From an uncultured Bacteroidales bacterium (GTDB lineage Bacteria > Bacteroidota > Bacteroidia > Bacteroidales > Paludibacteraceae): a stretch of 64,000 bases of DNA. How positions within the stretch are numbered: the stretch's first letter is position 1; every line of letters starts with the position of its first letter. A program made the position numbers and the translations under genes. The stretch covers positions 366,779 to 430,778 of the forward strand of contig CALAUA010000014.1 of the NCBI GenBank assembly GCA_937891975.1. Reading direction: 5' to 3'. Positions 17,639-26,556 of the stretch are shown piece after piece. A model generated the notes under the pieces. That model was not told the origin of the DNA. It saw only the letters and a list, made by a program, of their open reading frames with translations, and did not search any database.

Positions 17639-19660
17639 CTATTTGTAAAAATGCCATGCCAATCCTGCCCTAAACATATCTGGTCCCATGGGATATCCTG
17701 GCATTTCGTAGTATTGTTTGTTCATAAATGATGCGTTAAAATGTTGGTATTGGGCAAATAGTTTTAAACGCAAACTACGCACATAGAAATTGGCATAAAC
17801 GTTCATTACGGGATAATTGCCCACTTCCTCTGTGTCTTGCACGCAGAATTGTCCCAACGCTGGATTCAAAATAGGTGCATTGTATTTGGTAAAGAAACGC
17901 ATATCTACTCCTATTTGTACGTCCAATGCCTTAAACCAACACCCATGGTAGTATAGGTTGTGATAGAGTGTAAGCATAGGCAATGTAAGACATTTCGATG
18001 ATGAGTGTTGATATACCACATGATTGTCCAGATTTACCCAAGGCGTGGTTACATTCAGTTGCAAATCTGCTGCCAACACTTGTATGCTACCATCCAATTG
18101 TTTGGGTGTCCCACCTATATCAAAATAGATATGTTTGGTAATGTTCTCAAACGATACATTCAGTTTTGGCTGTACCCATTGTGTGGGATATGCAATTTCT
18201 CCGCCTATGTATAGGCGCAAGGTCTTCTGAAAATTATTATCCCAACGATAATGATTGCTGCGGTAGTGCTGCAGGTAATAGTCGGGGGTCTCACTTCTGA
18301 AGAAGGCTTTAGCAGCGATAGTCATGGAGTCTTTTCCTAATCGAAAACCTGCATCCACATGCCCATTCACTTGAAACTCTCCTATTTTATAGCCCAATAA
18401 ACATACATTACCATCAAATCCATAATGTATATGCTTACCGCGATGTTTATACAGCGCACCACCTATATAGGTGTTGTTAGTCCATTGTACACCATATAGT
18501 GTGTCGGGCATTAGATGCAGTGTGTTTGCCATTACGCTATTATACGGGTTACCCCATGGCTCTAAGTTTACAATGTTTTCTATTTGTCCTATAGCGGAAA
18601 TATGCCGTTGACATTCGTTCATAGCATATACCATTGCACCAAACTGCAATAGGGTGTTAAATTCCTCTTCAAAGGTTACTGCCAATGTGTTTTTAATGGT
18701 CAAACAAGCTGCTGAGTCATTGGTAGCCATTGGGTTACGGTAGGTGTTTGGCAGGATGCTTTGTGTTGCCGATTTCTCTATATAACGTTTGGTAGCGTCG
18801 TTGACTTCAAATATATGACGGAATGTTGTCACGGGGACATATTCAATCTTTATCGAATCTTTTTTTACCCATTCGCCCTCTTCGTTGCGCTCACGATAGT
18901 TTACTTTACGTTCTCGCTCTACGCAGATACTATAGTAATGATTCAAATACCCCGATAGATAACGTAATGCCGACATTCCTTGCATTTTGACAGGCATATC
19001 TTCTGGCTTTAATATGCCTTGCAAATCATTAGGATTGCTCAATCCTCCATTTTCAAAGTTGCTTAATGTATTCCATGTAAAGGATGACTGCAGAGAGTAG
19101 TGGTCACCATTATATGACCCAAATACTGACCCGAATACGGTTTTACCTTCTTGATTAGCGAATCTACCATACGAGTTCAGATAATCAATAGTCATTCCCA
19201 AATTAGTACGGCGACTCACGTTGCCCGTAAACGAAAAGCTAATATCATTCTGGTCTAGGTTGGTTACGAAACCTTTCTTATATGCAATGGTAGAGTAGGG
19301 TGTAGTTGTATGATAGTATTTGACCTGTTGTGGAGTTATTATATAAGGTGTATAGGCGTCCGCGAATATAAAATCCACGGTCTTTTTGCGATTGAAGTAA
19401 ATGCGCGACTGACTAGGGGATATAAGGTTAGAGTTGGTCACATTAGAGATAGAATAATCATTCAATCTATCTCGCATAGGGTAGTCTATATACGATGAAT
19501 CAATACCTGCCAACGTATCGGCAACGCCTGTCCATTTGTCCAATTGCCAAGCACGTATGATAGTCGGTACTGTCTTTTCAGCGGCATGCACAGCCGTCGT
19601 ACAGCCTACCATAAGTATGCAGCCACACCAATGAAGCAATATGTTTTTAATTCTTTTCAA
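17639..19660 (-). CDS. Putative outer membrane porin (Porin_10 type)
   Basis: This 673-aa protein begins with a signal sequence ending near VHAAE (residues 25-29). The rest is a long string of alternating, Tyr- and Asn-rich strands that ends in an aromatic residue region (GLAWHFYK), typical of outer membrane barrels. The early part (SRIYFNRKKTVDFIFADAYTPYIITPQQVKYYHTTTPYS, here abbreviated by its ends) matches what I know of the Bacteroidetes putative porin family. It has its own promoter at 19715-19745. It runs into the clpC gene with only 16 nt between. Substrate unknown. Confidence 0.75.
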   Translation of the reverse strand: MKRIKNILLHWCGCILMVGCTTAVHAAEKTVPTIIRAWQLDKWTGVADTLAGIDSSYIDYPMRDRLNDYSISNVTNSNLISPSQSRIYFNRKKTVDFIFADAYTPYIITPQQVKYYHTTTPYSTIAYKKGFVTNLDQNDISFSFTGNVSRRTNLGMTIDYLNSYGRFANQEGKTVFGSVFGSYNGDHYSLQSSFTWNTLSNFENGGLSNPNDLQGILKPEDMPVKMQGMSALRYLSGYLNHYYSICVERERKVNYRERNEEGEWVKKDSIKIEYVPVTTFRHIFEVNDATKRYIEKSATQSILPNTYRNPMATNDSAACLTIKNTLAVTFEEEFNTLLQFGAMVYAMNECQRHISAIGQIENIVNLEPWGNPYNSVMANTLHLMPDTLYGVQWTNNTYIGGALYKHRGKHIHYGFDGNVCLLGYKIGEFQVNGHVDAGFRLGKDSMTIAAKAFFRSETPDYYLQHYRSNHYRWDNNFQKTLRLYIGGEIAYPTQWVQPKLNVSFENITKHIYFDIGGTPKQLDGSIQVLAADLQLNVTTPWVNLDNHVVYQHSSSKCLTLPMLTLYHNLYYHGCWFKALDVQIGVDMRFFTKYNAPILNPALGQFCVQDTEEVGNYPVMNVYANFYVRSLRLKLFAQYQHFNASFMNKQYYEMPGYPMGPDMFRAGLAWHFYK

Positions 19661-19714
19661 GTGTTAATAGGATTATTTGCTTGACCAATACTTCCCCAAT
19701 TTATAATTGGGGTG

Positions 19715-19745
19715 CAAAGGTACGAAAAAAAATGTATATGTGCAA
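19715..19745 (-). promoter_or_regulatory. Promoter of the porin-clpC-trxA run
   Basis: TTG (19745-19743) and TACCTTTG (19722-19715) on the minus strand, 20 nt apart. Confidence 0.75.
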
Positions 19746-19800
19746 GAAAAAAGCGTTTTTATTCTTTCCCATCCCTTTTTTCTTCGCTTACTATCATAAC

Positions 19801-19834
19801 AACGAGCGCACCAAATTCATGGGTACGCTCGTTG
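19801..19834. terminator. Long hairpin after the GH57 gene
   Basis: AACGAGCG-c-ACC pairs with GGT-a-CGCTCGTT with one internal mismatch. It lies 30 nt past the GH57 stop on the minus strand but has no T tract on that side. Confidence 0.4.
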
Positions 19835-19863
19835 CTTATAGCACTAATTATCAGTCTCTTTAC

Positions 19864-21159
19864 TTATTTTTTAGTACAAGTTTTCTTAGTCGCTTTTTTT
19901 ACATCTTTGAGTTGTTTTTCCAATTTCTCAATCTCTTTTTCTTGATTTTGAATTGTCTTGAGCAACTCGTTCAATTCCTCATTCTCAATCGTTGTTGGGT
20001 ATTGTTCATCCACGCGTTGCAAGAAGTCTGACAATACGTTCATATAGTTGATAAACGCGTCATATGCACTCTCAAAGTAGCTTGCGCCCTGATCAATATG
20101 ATTCATAAAATGCAAATAGTTCACATCTTGCAGGATCAACCAGTCATGCTTCAGTTGCTTGTGTTTGCACAAATGTACGCGCTCTGCCACAGCATACAGT
20201 TTTTGCAATGCTTCTTGTTGCAGGTCATTGCCGTTATAGGAGCTCAAGTCTTTGGCTTCGCCTGCCCATGTGAGAGGATATGGAGTTACCACCGCATCCT
20301 TTGCACTGAATTTCTTTGCAACTTCTGTTGGAGTCATAAAGCCCATTCCTTCTTCCATTGCAAAATAAGGCAATGCTTTTAAGAAATCAAATATACCTGT
20401 TGATGCATGCTGACGAATACCAAAAGTCTCCGCACCAATCCAGATGTTCACCACTTGTTCTTCTTCTGGCAGGGCTGCCAACTGTTGGGTGTACTTGGCT
20501 GCATCCATAGGATAGTTATTCCATGCTGGATCTGCAAAATGGAATGCTATCTCATCACTCAATGTTGTGTTACGCAATAGCATTTTCATTTTTGGGGCGG
20601 ACGCGCTATTATATACGTAGTTCGGACTCTTCCAACTTAAGATGTGTTTTGCACCTTCTGTCATCACTATTTTGTAGCCTTGCGATTGCAAGAAAAGCCC
20701 GATTTCATCGGAATATACCAATTCGGTATTGCAGATAGTAGTGGATTGCTGACCAAATAGCTCTTTTACCATCGCTTGTTGTAATTGCAATTGTTCTGCT
20801 GCCTCTGTTTCACTATATACGCTTGCCAGTGAGTAGCTATATGGAGTGGCAACGTATTCCACGCAACCAGTATCTGACAGTTCTTTGAGTACGTCAATCA
20901 TCTCTGGTGCAAATTGTTGAAACATTTCCAACATCACACCCGTCACACTCAATGCGCAGTGGAATCTGCCTTTCGAGAGACGTATCATCTCTTGTATTGT
21001 CTTGCACAGTGGCAAATACGAAGTATTTACCAACCAGTTTACATACTCTTCGGTCTGCATATCATCATAGTAGTAATGATCTTGACCAATCTCAAAAAAA
21101 CGATAGCGCTTCAATGTGTAAGGCGCATGCATTTGAAAGCAAAAACAAATATTTTTCAT
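19864..21159 (-). CDS. Glycoside hydrolase family 57 alpha-amylase-like enzyme
   Basis: This 431-aa cytoplasmic enzyme starts with MKNICFCFQMHAPYTLKRYR, the N-terminal pattern of GH57 (QMHxP). The likely catalytic nucleophile is the Glu in NTELVYSDEIG. GH57 enzymes retain configuration and act on alpha-1,4-glucans as amylases or transferases. The last 40 residues form a Lys/Glu-rich coiled coil that is not part of the catalytic fold. It is the last gene of a four-gene operon with a glycogen-synthase-type glycosyltransferase and a debranching enzyme, so internal alpha-glucan turnover is the likely role. Confidence 0.88.
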   Translation of the reverse strand: MKNICFCFQMHAPYTLKRYRFFEIGQDHYYYDDMQTEEYVNWLVNTSYLPLCKTIQEMIRLSKGRFHCALSVTGVMLEMFQQFAPEMIDVLKELSDTGCVEYVATPYSYSLASVYSETEAAEQLQLQQAMVKELFGQQSTTICNTELVYSDEIGLFLQSQGYKIVMTEGAKHILSWKSPNYVYNSASAPKMKMLLRNTTLSDEIAFHFADPAWNNYPMDAAKYTQQLAALPEEEQVVNIWIGAETFGIRQHASTGIFDFLKALPYFAMEEGMGFMTPTEVAKKFSAKDAVVTPYPLTWAGEAKDLSSYNGNDLQQEALQKLYAVAERVHLCKHKQLKHDWLILQDVNYLHFMNHIDQGASYFESAYDAFINYMNVLSDFLQRVDEQYPTTIENEELNELLKTIQNQEKEIEKLEKQLKDVKKATKKTCTKK

Positions 21160-21221
21160 GACTTTATTATTTTCTTGATTCTTAATTTATTAACCCTTAT
21201 CCAATACCTATTATCCGAATA

Positions 21222-22481
21222 CTAATACCCATTAATCACCATGTCGTATATTCTACGCACTTTCAATCCCACATCATACCATTTGATGTTATTCACTTCG
21301 TCGCGCCCTAATTCGCGTAGCGACTTATACATCGCAGGATACTTCACAATTGCGTAGATAGCGTCTGCCATAGCGTCAATATCCCAGTAGTCGGTCTTGA
21401 TAACGTGAGACAATATCTCTGCACAACCTGACTGATGCGAGATAATCGACGGACAACCCACCTGCATGGCCTCTAAAGGCGAAATACCAAATGGCTCACT
21501 CACACTTGGCATGATATACACGTCCGAATCAGCCAAAATCTCTTGAACTTGACGTCCACGCATAAAACCAGGGAAGTGGAACTTATCCGCAATCCCTCGT
21601 TGTGCTACTAGGTCAATCATCTTGTTCATCATGTCGCCACTACCTGCCATCACAAAGCGTACACCGTCGGTTCTTGCTAGCACGCGCGCTGCGGCTTCCA
21701 CAAAGTACTCTGGTCCTTTCTGCATCGTGATACGACCTAGGAATGTCACTAACTTATCCTTGCGCTCATGTTTTACAAATTCATCGGGATTAGCCAATGG
21801 CTCCACAGCGTTGTGTACGGTGCTCACTTTCCTTGGGTCTTGACCATATTTCTCAATCACGGTGCGGCGTGTCAGTTCACTCACGCACATAATATGATCT
21901 GCCTCATCCATACCGCGTTTCTCGATGGCATACACCGTAGGGTTCACATTCCCACGACTGCGGTCAAAGTCCGTTGCATGCACGTGTATCACCAGTGGTT
22001 TGCCCGATATTTGCTTTGCAAACACGCCCGAAGGATAGGTCAACCAGTCGTGACTGTGGATAATGTCAAACTCCAAACTATGTGCCAACACACTTGCTAC
22101 GGTCTCGTAATTGCCAATCTCTTCTAGTAAGTTGTCAGGATAACGCCCTGAGAACCCTACACATCCCAAGTCATCGGTACCAATGCGCGAGTAGTCATAG
22201 TGAATACCATCGCGCAAATGGTAGTACTCTTCGGGCGACATCTTGCCTTCTATGCGATGGCGAACATACTCATAATCATTATCTTTCCAAACGATAGGTA
22301 CACTATTCGCACCGATAATTTTCAAGAACGACTGATCTTCGTCGCCCCATGGTTTAGGAATCACAAAGGTGATTTCCATATCCTCTTGTTGCGCCATACC
22401 GCGTGTCAAACCGTAGCTTGCTGTTCCCAATCCACCTAAGATATGAGGGGGAAACTCCCAACCGAACATTAATGCTTTCAT
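21222..22481 (-). CDS. GT4 glycosyltransferase, probable glycogen synthase
   Basis: This 419-aa GT-B enzyme has the N-terminal MKALMFGWEFPPHILGGLG (glycine-rich loop of synthases). The C-terminal donor-binding motif is EPFGISPLEAMQ (Glu-x7-Glu), with KGPEYFVEAA before it. Bacteroidetes lack the classical GlgA in many cases and use a GT4 synthase beside a GH133 debranching enzyme and a GH57 enzyme, exactly the set seen here. It probably elongates alpha-1,4-glucan from a nucleotide sugar. The ATG follows a TTTAGAGATTAGAGAAT leader which also contains the stop of the upstream gene. Confidence 0.9.
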   Translation of the reverse strand: MKALMFGWEFPPHILGGLGTASYGLTRGMAQQEDMEITFVIPKPWGDEDQSFLKIIGANSVPIVWKDNDYEYVRHRIEGKMSPEEYYHLRDGIHYDYSRIGTDDLGCVGFSGRYPDNLLEEIGNYETVASVLAHSLEFDIIHSHDWLTYPSGVFAKQISGKPLVIHVHATDFDRSRGNVNPTVYAIEKRGMDEADHIMCVSELTRRTVIEKYGQDPRKVSTVHNAVEPLANPDEFVKHERKDKLVTFLGRITMQKGPEYFVEAAARVLARTDGVRFVMAGSGDMMNKMIDLVAQRGIADKFHFPGFMRGRQVQEILADSDVYIMPSVSEPFGISPLEAMQVGCPSIISHQSGCAEILSHVIKTDYWDIDAMADAIYAIVKYPAMYKSLRELGRDEVNNIKWYDVGLKVRRIYDMVINGY

Positions 22482-22493
22482 ATTCTCTAATCT

Positions 22494-24431
22494 CTAAACA
22501 CTAAACTCCTCCAAAGTATTACATACCTCTATTACCGATGCCACACTGGGTGCATAGCTCATACCGCCATGCCCCTTAAATGGTGGGTTGCCGTCATACA
22601 ACTCATTCAGTGTGCCTATGCATAGCGCGCCCATCTCTGCCTCGTAACCTGTTAGCAGACGACGGATAAAGCTCTCGCCCGAATGTTGATATACTTTCAA
22701 ATACGCGATTGCGTATGCTGCTATTGTCCATGGCCATACTGGACCGTTGTGGAAGTTCCTATCGCGCTCCAACTGACCGCCTATATACTCAGGACGGTAG
22801 TCGCCACTCTTTGGCGAAATCGTACGCAACCCTTTTGGGGTGTACAATTCTTTCGTACAAATATCCACCACCGCTTTGCATTGACGTCTATCTAGTGGTG
22901 AGTAGGGTAGTGATGCTGCAATGATTTGGTTTGGGCGAACTTCTTTGTTGTGATAGTCGCCGTCCACATAGTCATCCAGATACACGCCGTTCCAGAAGGT
23001 CTTCACGAAACTATCCTTCGTAATCTCTGCTTGATATTCCATCAAGTCTGCTATCTGCTCTTTGCCCAGTTGGCGTTGAATGTCAGCGGTAAAAAGTCGT
23101 GCATTGTACCATAGTGCATTAATTTCCACCACATAACCCGTACGAGGAGTAATCGGACGACCATTCTCCACTGCGTTCATCCATGTTGCAGGGCGCTCTT
23201 TGCCGTCCACCCATAGCATTCCGTTGTTGTGCAGGAACAAACGTGGGTGCTGCTGCCCACGGATAAACAACATGATATCTATTATTAACTGACCATACAA
23301 TCGAGTCGCTTCTTCCAAAGAGGTGTATCTTGCATATTCTTGTATCGCATGTATGAACCATAAGAGTGCATCGGGCTCATCCATTCCTACCAGTTTGTGC
23401 GGTCTGCCTTCCATAAACGCACGTATCTCTTCCACCGCTGTTTTATTCACAATAGCGTCCCAATATTCTGGACGACCAATCCCCATCGTACATGCTGGCA
23501 TTGCCAAAAACTCTTCGCGAGCCGATGCCTTAAACCATGGATAACCTGCCAAGAGATAACATTTATCGCCCTCGCGTTTGTAGAATTGTTGTGCTGCATT
23601 CTTCAAACAGCCAAACATATCATCACGTGCCACGCGGCGGTCTAACTCTTTCTTCCATAGTGTCTTCAGCGTCTTGGTGTTCACCTCGCTTATTCCTGCA
23701 GAGAATATCACGCTTTCATCTTTCTTCATCGGTATCTCAAACCAACCGGGAGCCAGTTGATCTTCTTTGTGTTCAAAGCCGCGCTCTTGTTCTTTGTAAT
23801 ACTCTATGTCTTTGTACCATGTAGGCGCATGGGTATATTCTACTTTCTTCGAGCATTGCATATATAGCTCTGGGAACGAACTATACATCCTATTTGCGCG
23901 ACCATTCTCCACCTCGCGCATGTCCGTGTTAGCGTTTGCATTCTCTTTCGACAACTCATGCACGCTGCGGAACGCCAAGAATGGCTTCAGGCGCAGGGTT
24001 GTTGGCGAGTGTGCTTCTACCAGCGTATAGCGGATTAGCACGCGTGGCTCAAAACTAACCAGCATACGCTCTTTGGTCAGAATCACACCGCCTACGCGAT
24101 AGGTCGTCTTGCTGATTATTTCGCAATCAAACTCACGAATGTACTTGTGTCCATTAGGCGAAAAAGTGTTCCAACCATACTTATGAATACCTAGATTAAA
24201 TTCAGCACCATGTTGAATCACGGTCTCATCCAGACTGCCTAATAGTACGTAATTATTCTCTGGCAGTTCGCCTGCTAATGGCACTACCAATTGTCCGTGG
24301 TACTTACGCGTGTTGCAATCAATCAACGTCGTTGAGTTGTATGCACCTGCGCGATTTGTACGAATCATTTCTTTAGTCAAGCTACGCTCAAGGTTAATGA
24401 GCAAGGTCTTGTCAAAATTCAAGTAACTCAT
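22494..24431 (-). CDS. Glycogen debranching enzyme (amylo-alpha-1,6-glucosidase type)
   Basis: This 645-aa protein has an N-terminal glucan-binding domain (TNRAGAYNSTTLIDCNTRKY) and a C-terminal (alpha/alpha)6 barrel with GMDEPDALLWFIHAIQEY and GPVWPWTIAAYAIAYLK, as in GH133 debranching enzymes. It hydrolyses alpha-1,6 branch points in glycogen. It is in an operon between the mannose-1-phosphate guanylyltransferase (18 nt upstream) and the GT4 synthase (12 nt downstream). Length is normal for Bacteroidetes. Confidence 0.92.
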   Translation of the reverse strand: MSYLNFDKTLLINLERSLTKEMIRTNRAGAYNSTTLIDCNTRKYHGQLVVPLAGELPENNYVLLGSLDETVIQHGAEFNLGIHKYGWNTFSPNGHKYIREFDCEIISKTTYRVGGVILTKERMLVSFEPRVLIRYTLVEAHSPTTLRLKPFLAFRSVHELSKENANANTDMREVENGRANRMYSSFPELYMQCSKKVEYTHAPTWYKDIEYYKEQERGFEHKEDQLAPGWFEIPMKKDESVIFSAGISEVNTKTLKTLWKKELDRRVARDDMFGCLKNAAQQFYKREGDKCYLLAGYPWFKASAREEFLAMPACTMGIGRPEYWDAIVNKTAVEEIRAFMEGRPHKLVGMDEPDALLWFIHAIQEYARYTSLEEATRLYGQLIIDIMLFIRGQQHPRLFLHNNGMLWVDGKERPATWMNAVENGRPITPRTGYVVEINALWYNARLFTADIQRQLGKEQIADLMEYQAEITKDSFVKTFWNGVYLDDYVDGDYHNKEVRPNQIIAASLPYSPLDRRQCKAVVDICTKELYTPKGLRTISPKSGDYRPEYIGGQLERDRNFHNGPVWPWTIAAYAIAYLKVYQHSGESFIRRLLTGYEAEMGALCIGTLNELYDGNPPFKGHGGMSYAPSVASVIEVCNTLEEFSV

Positions 24432-24449
24432 ATCTCTAATATCTAAACT

Positions 24450-25604
24450 CTAATTAAATTTCCCCTCAAACTTCACCTCTGCATCCATATAGAACTGACG
24501 TATCTGCTGCTCATCATCGCGTTTGCAAATCAGTAGCACACCATCCGATTCGGCTACTATGCTATTCTCCAACCCTTGTATGACGGCCAATTGCCCTTTG
24601 GGCAAGGTTACGATATTACCATGACTATCGTAGTAAGTCGCATCGCAATGCAAGGTTACGTTTTCGGCTTCATCTTTTTCGCTCAGTTCATAGAGCGAGC
24701 CCCATGTGCCTAGGTCGCTCCAACCAAAGTCGCTAGGCATAACGTACACATTCTTAGCATGTTCCATTACACCGTAGTCAATGGATATGTTCGGACAAGT
24801 TGGAAACATCTCTTGTATGAAAGCCTCTTCTTTTTCAGTTCCCATTATGCTGTCTGCTGCTCCTGCATCGCCCAACATGAATTTCTGTGCCAACTCGGGC
24901 ATATGGGTTTGAAATGCTGCTTCAATAGAACGTAGAGTCCAGATAAAAATACCCGAGTTCCACAGGAAGTCACCACTCTCTAAAAACACCTTCGCCAATT
25001 CCATATTGGGTTTCTCTGTAAACGCCTTTACTTTGCAAATCTCCTTGCCTATATCCGATAGCGAAGCGTCCGATAGCCCATTAGGGCATTCTATGACCTC
25101 ACCTTTTTGAATATATCCATACCCCGTCTCTGGACGTGTAGGTTTCATTCCTAAGGTTACCAACGCGTCATTTTCTTCGATAAAATCGAAACATTTTGCA
25201 ATTGTTTCCCTAAATTTATCTTCTTGCAATATCAAGTGATCACTCGCTGCCACTACTATCTTTGCCTCATCACCTTTTCGCTTCATTGCTTCTATCGCTT
25301 TTATCCTCGCTACTGCATACGCAATACATGGTGCTGTGTTCCTGCGTGCAGGTTCACATAACACTTGATTCGTCTGTAAATCAGGAATTTGTTCCAATAC
25401 TTGATCTCGATACAAAATATTGGTCACAATTAGAATGTTCTCGATGGGCACTAGCGGACGAAAACGGTCTATTGTCATTTGTAGCAGACTACGTCCTGTG
25501 CCGAAGAAGTCTAAAAATTGTTTGGGTTTTTCATTGCGACTGAATGGCCAAAAACGACTACCAACGCCACCTGCCATAATCACACAATAATTATTTTCCT
25601 TCAT
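24450..25604 (-). CDS. manC: Mannose-1-phosphate guanylyltransferase
   Basis: The enzyme makes GDP-mannose from mannose-1-phosphate and GTP. The nucleotidyltransferase signature MAGGVGSRFWPFSR is at residues 10-23, with KPKQFLDFFG next and FTEKP in the middle (about 196). The 384 aa exceed the usual ~350-360. Part of the excess is an insertion at about residues 170-186 (ECPNGLSDASLSDIG), encoded by a dispersed hairpin repeat copy. It leads the glycogen operon from its own promoter. The product feeds glycan synthesis; its link to glycogen is only positional. Confidence 0.92.
   Translation of the reverse strand: MKENNYCVIMAGGVGSRFWPFSRNEKPKQFLDFFGTGRSLLQMTIDRFRPLVPIENILIVTNILYRDQVLEQIPDLQTNQVLCEPARRNTAPCIAYAVARIKAIEAMKRKGDEAKIVVAASDHLILQEDKFRETIAKCFDFIEENDALVTLGMKPTRPETGYGYIQKGEVIECPNGLSDASLSDIGKEICKVKAFTEKPNMELAKVFLESGDFLWNSGIFIWTLRSIEAAFQTHMPELAQKFMLGDAGAADSIMGTEKEEAFIQEMFPTCPNISIDYGVMEHAKNVYVMPSDFGWSDLGTWGSLYELSEKDEAENVTLHCDATYYDSHGNIVTLPKGQLAVIQGLENSIVAESDGVLLICKRDDEQQIRQFYMDAEVKFEGKFN
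25053..25101. repeat. Dispersed hairpin repeat inside manC
   Basis: On the plus strand GATAGCGAAGCGTCC is followed by GATAGCCCATTAGGGC (stem GCCC/GGGC, loop ATTA). It lies in frame within a surface-loop position between the conserved GYIQKGE and KVKAFTEKP segments. Confidence 0.65.
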
Positions 25605-25644
25605 GATATCTTAAGTTTTTATTATTCTTCTCATTTCTAGCCCG

Positions 25645-25675
25645 CAAAGTTACAACTTTTTTTTTAATAATGCAA
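25645..25675 (-). promoter_or_regulatory. Promoter of the manC-glycogen operon
   Basis: TTG (25675-25673) and TAACTTTG (25652-25645) on the minus strand, 20 nt apart. Confidence 0.7.
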
Positions 25676-25730
25676 TACTTTTTTTATTTATTTTTCTTAA
25701 TATGTTGTAAAACATTTATTTTCCCCTCTC

Positions 25731-25829
25731 TCCATTGCCCATTATCCATTATCCAATAGCCCGCAGGGCGTCCCATACCCCATAGCCCACAGGACGTCCA
25801 ATAGCGTAGTGTCCATTATCCAATACTTA
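25731..25829. repeat. Dispersed hairpin repeat array, three units
   Basis: It opens with CCATTATCC words and continues with CCAATAGCCCGCAGGGCGTCC-type units, including a variant with CCCACAGGACGTCC and a GCGTAGTG unit, each joined by GTCC plus AATAG or CATA. The 379-nt divergent region 25605-25983 holds this, a tandem repeat and two promoters; no gene is supported. Confidence 0.75.
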
Positions 25830-25832
25830 GCC

Positions 25833-25879
25833 GTTAGTTAGTGATTAGTTAGTGATTAGTTAGTGATTAGTTAGTGATT
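25833..25879. repeat. 12-bp tandem repeat
   Basis: Four copies of GATTAGTTAGTG. It follows directly on the hairpin array and precedes the gldD promoter by about 55 nt. Confidence 0.88.
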
Positions 25880-25933
25880 CCTATACGTTTTTCGAGCTTT
25901 TTAGGACTGATTTCCTTGTTTTCGAGAATTTTC

Positions 25934-25964
25934 TTGCACATTTCAAAAAAAAAACGTACCTTTG
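25934..25964 (+). promoter_or_regulatory. Promoter of gldD
   Basis: TTG at 25934-25936 and TACCTTTG at 25957-25964, 20 nt apart. Confidence 0.8.
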
Positions 25965-25983
25965 CGTGCCGATATGTGTGAAG

Positions 25984-26556
25984 ATGCAAAAACGTTGCTT
26001 AATACTATTCCTTTTTACGGCGCTGCTCCTCTCTTCTTGTCAGCGTCACACTGCCCCAAAACCGTATGGGTATTTCCGTATTGCTACGCCCGACACGGCG
26101 TATCATTATGCGCAATTGCCTCACTATCCTTATACCTTTAAGCTCTCGGATAACGCACATATCCAACCACATCTCTATGATGGCGAACAATATTGGATTG
26201 ACATCCTTTATCCTTCGCTCAATACTACTATCCATTGTAGCTACAAGCCTATCCGCAACAACTTTCGCGCGCTTGCTCGCGATGCGCAAGAGTTCCTCTA
26301 TAGTCATAGCACGGTCGCATCGGCTATACCTGTCCAAGAGTTCGCTAACCCCATTGATAAGGTCTGGGGCTTATACTTCGAACTCAAAGGCAATACCGCT
26401 ACGCCTATTCAGTTCGTTTTGACCGATTCCATCGAACATTTCTTCCGTGCTTCAGTCTATTGCAATGCTATTCCTAACCAAGACTCGTTAGCGCCTATCT
26501 ACGACTATATGCGCCACGATGTCCGCACACTAATGGAGTCACTGAAATGGCAATAA
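25984..26556 (+). CDS. gldD: GldD-like gliding-motility lipoprotein
   Basis: The protein is a lipoprotein of 190 aa. I take ATG 25984, which gives a clean lipoprotein signal (LLLSSC lipobox, Cys at residue 19); a GTG at 25966 lies only one base after the -7 element. The body matches GldD as I know it: PKPYGYFRIATPD, then PYTFKL, an internal NNFRALARDAQEFLYSH and a C-terminal DSIEHFFRASVYC..PNQDSLAPIYDYMRHD. GldD is essential for gliding and type IX secretion in Flavobacterium; in Bacteroidales it may serve type IX secretion. It overlaps the next gene by 10 nt. Confidence 0.82.
   Translation: MQKRCLILFLFTALLLSSCQRHTAPKPYGYFRIATPDTAYHYAQLPHYPYTFKLSDNAHIQPHLYDGEQYWIDILYPSLNTTIHCSYKPIRNNFRALARDAQEFLYSHSTVASAIPVQEFANPIDKVWGLYFELKGNTATPIQFVLTDSIEHFFRASVYCNAIPNQDSLAPIYDYMRHDVRTLMESLKWQ

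Noticed and set aside
25731..25879. CRISPR-like array
   Set aside because: Units are only ~20 bp with no true unique spacers of constant length, and there are no cas genes.
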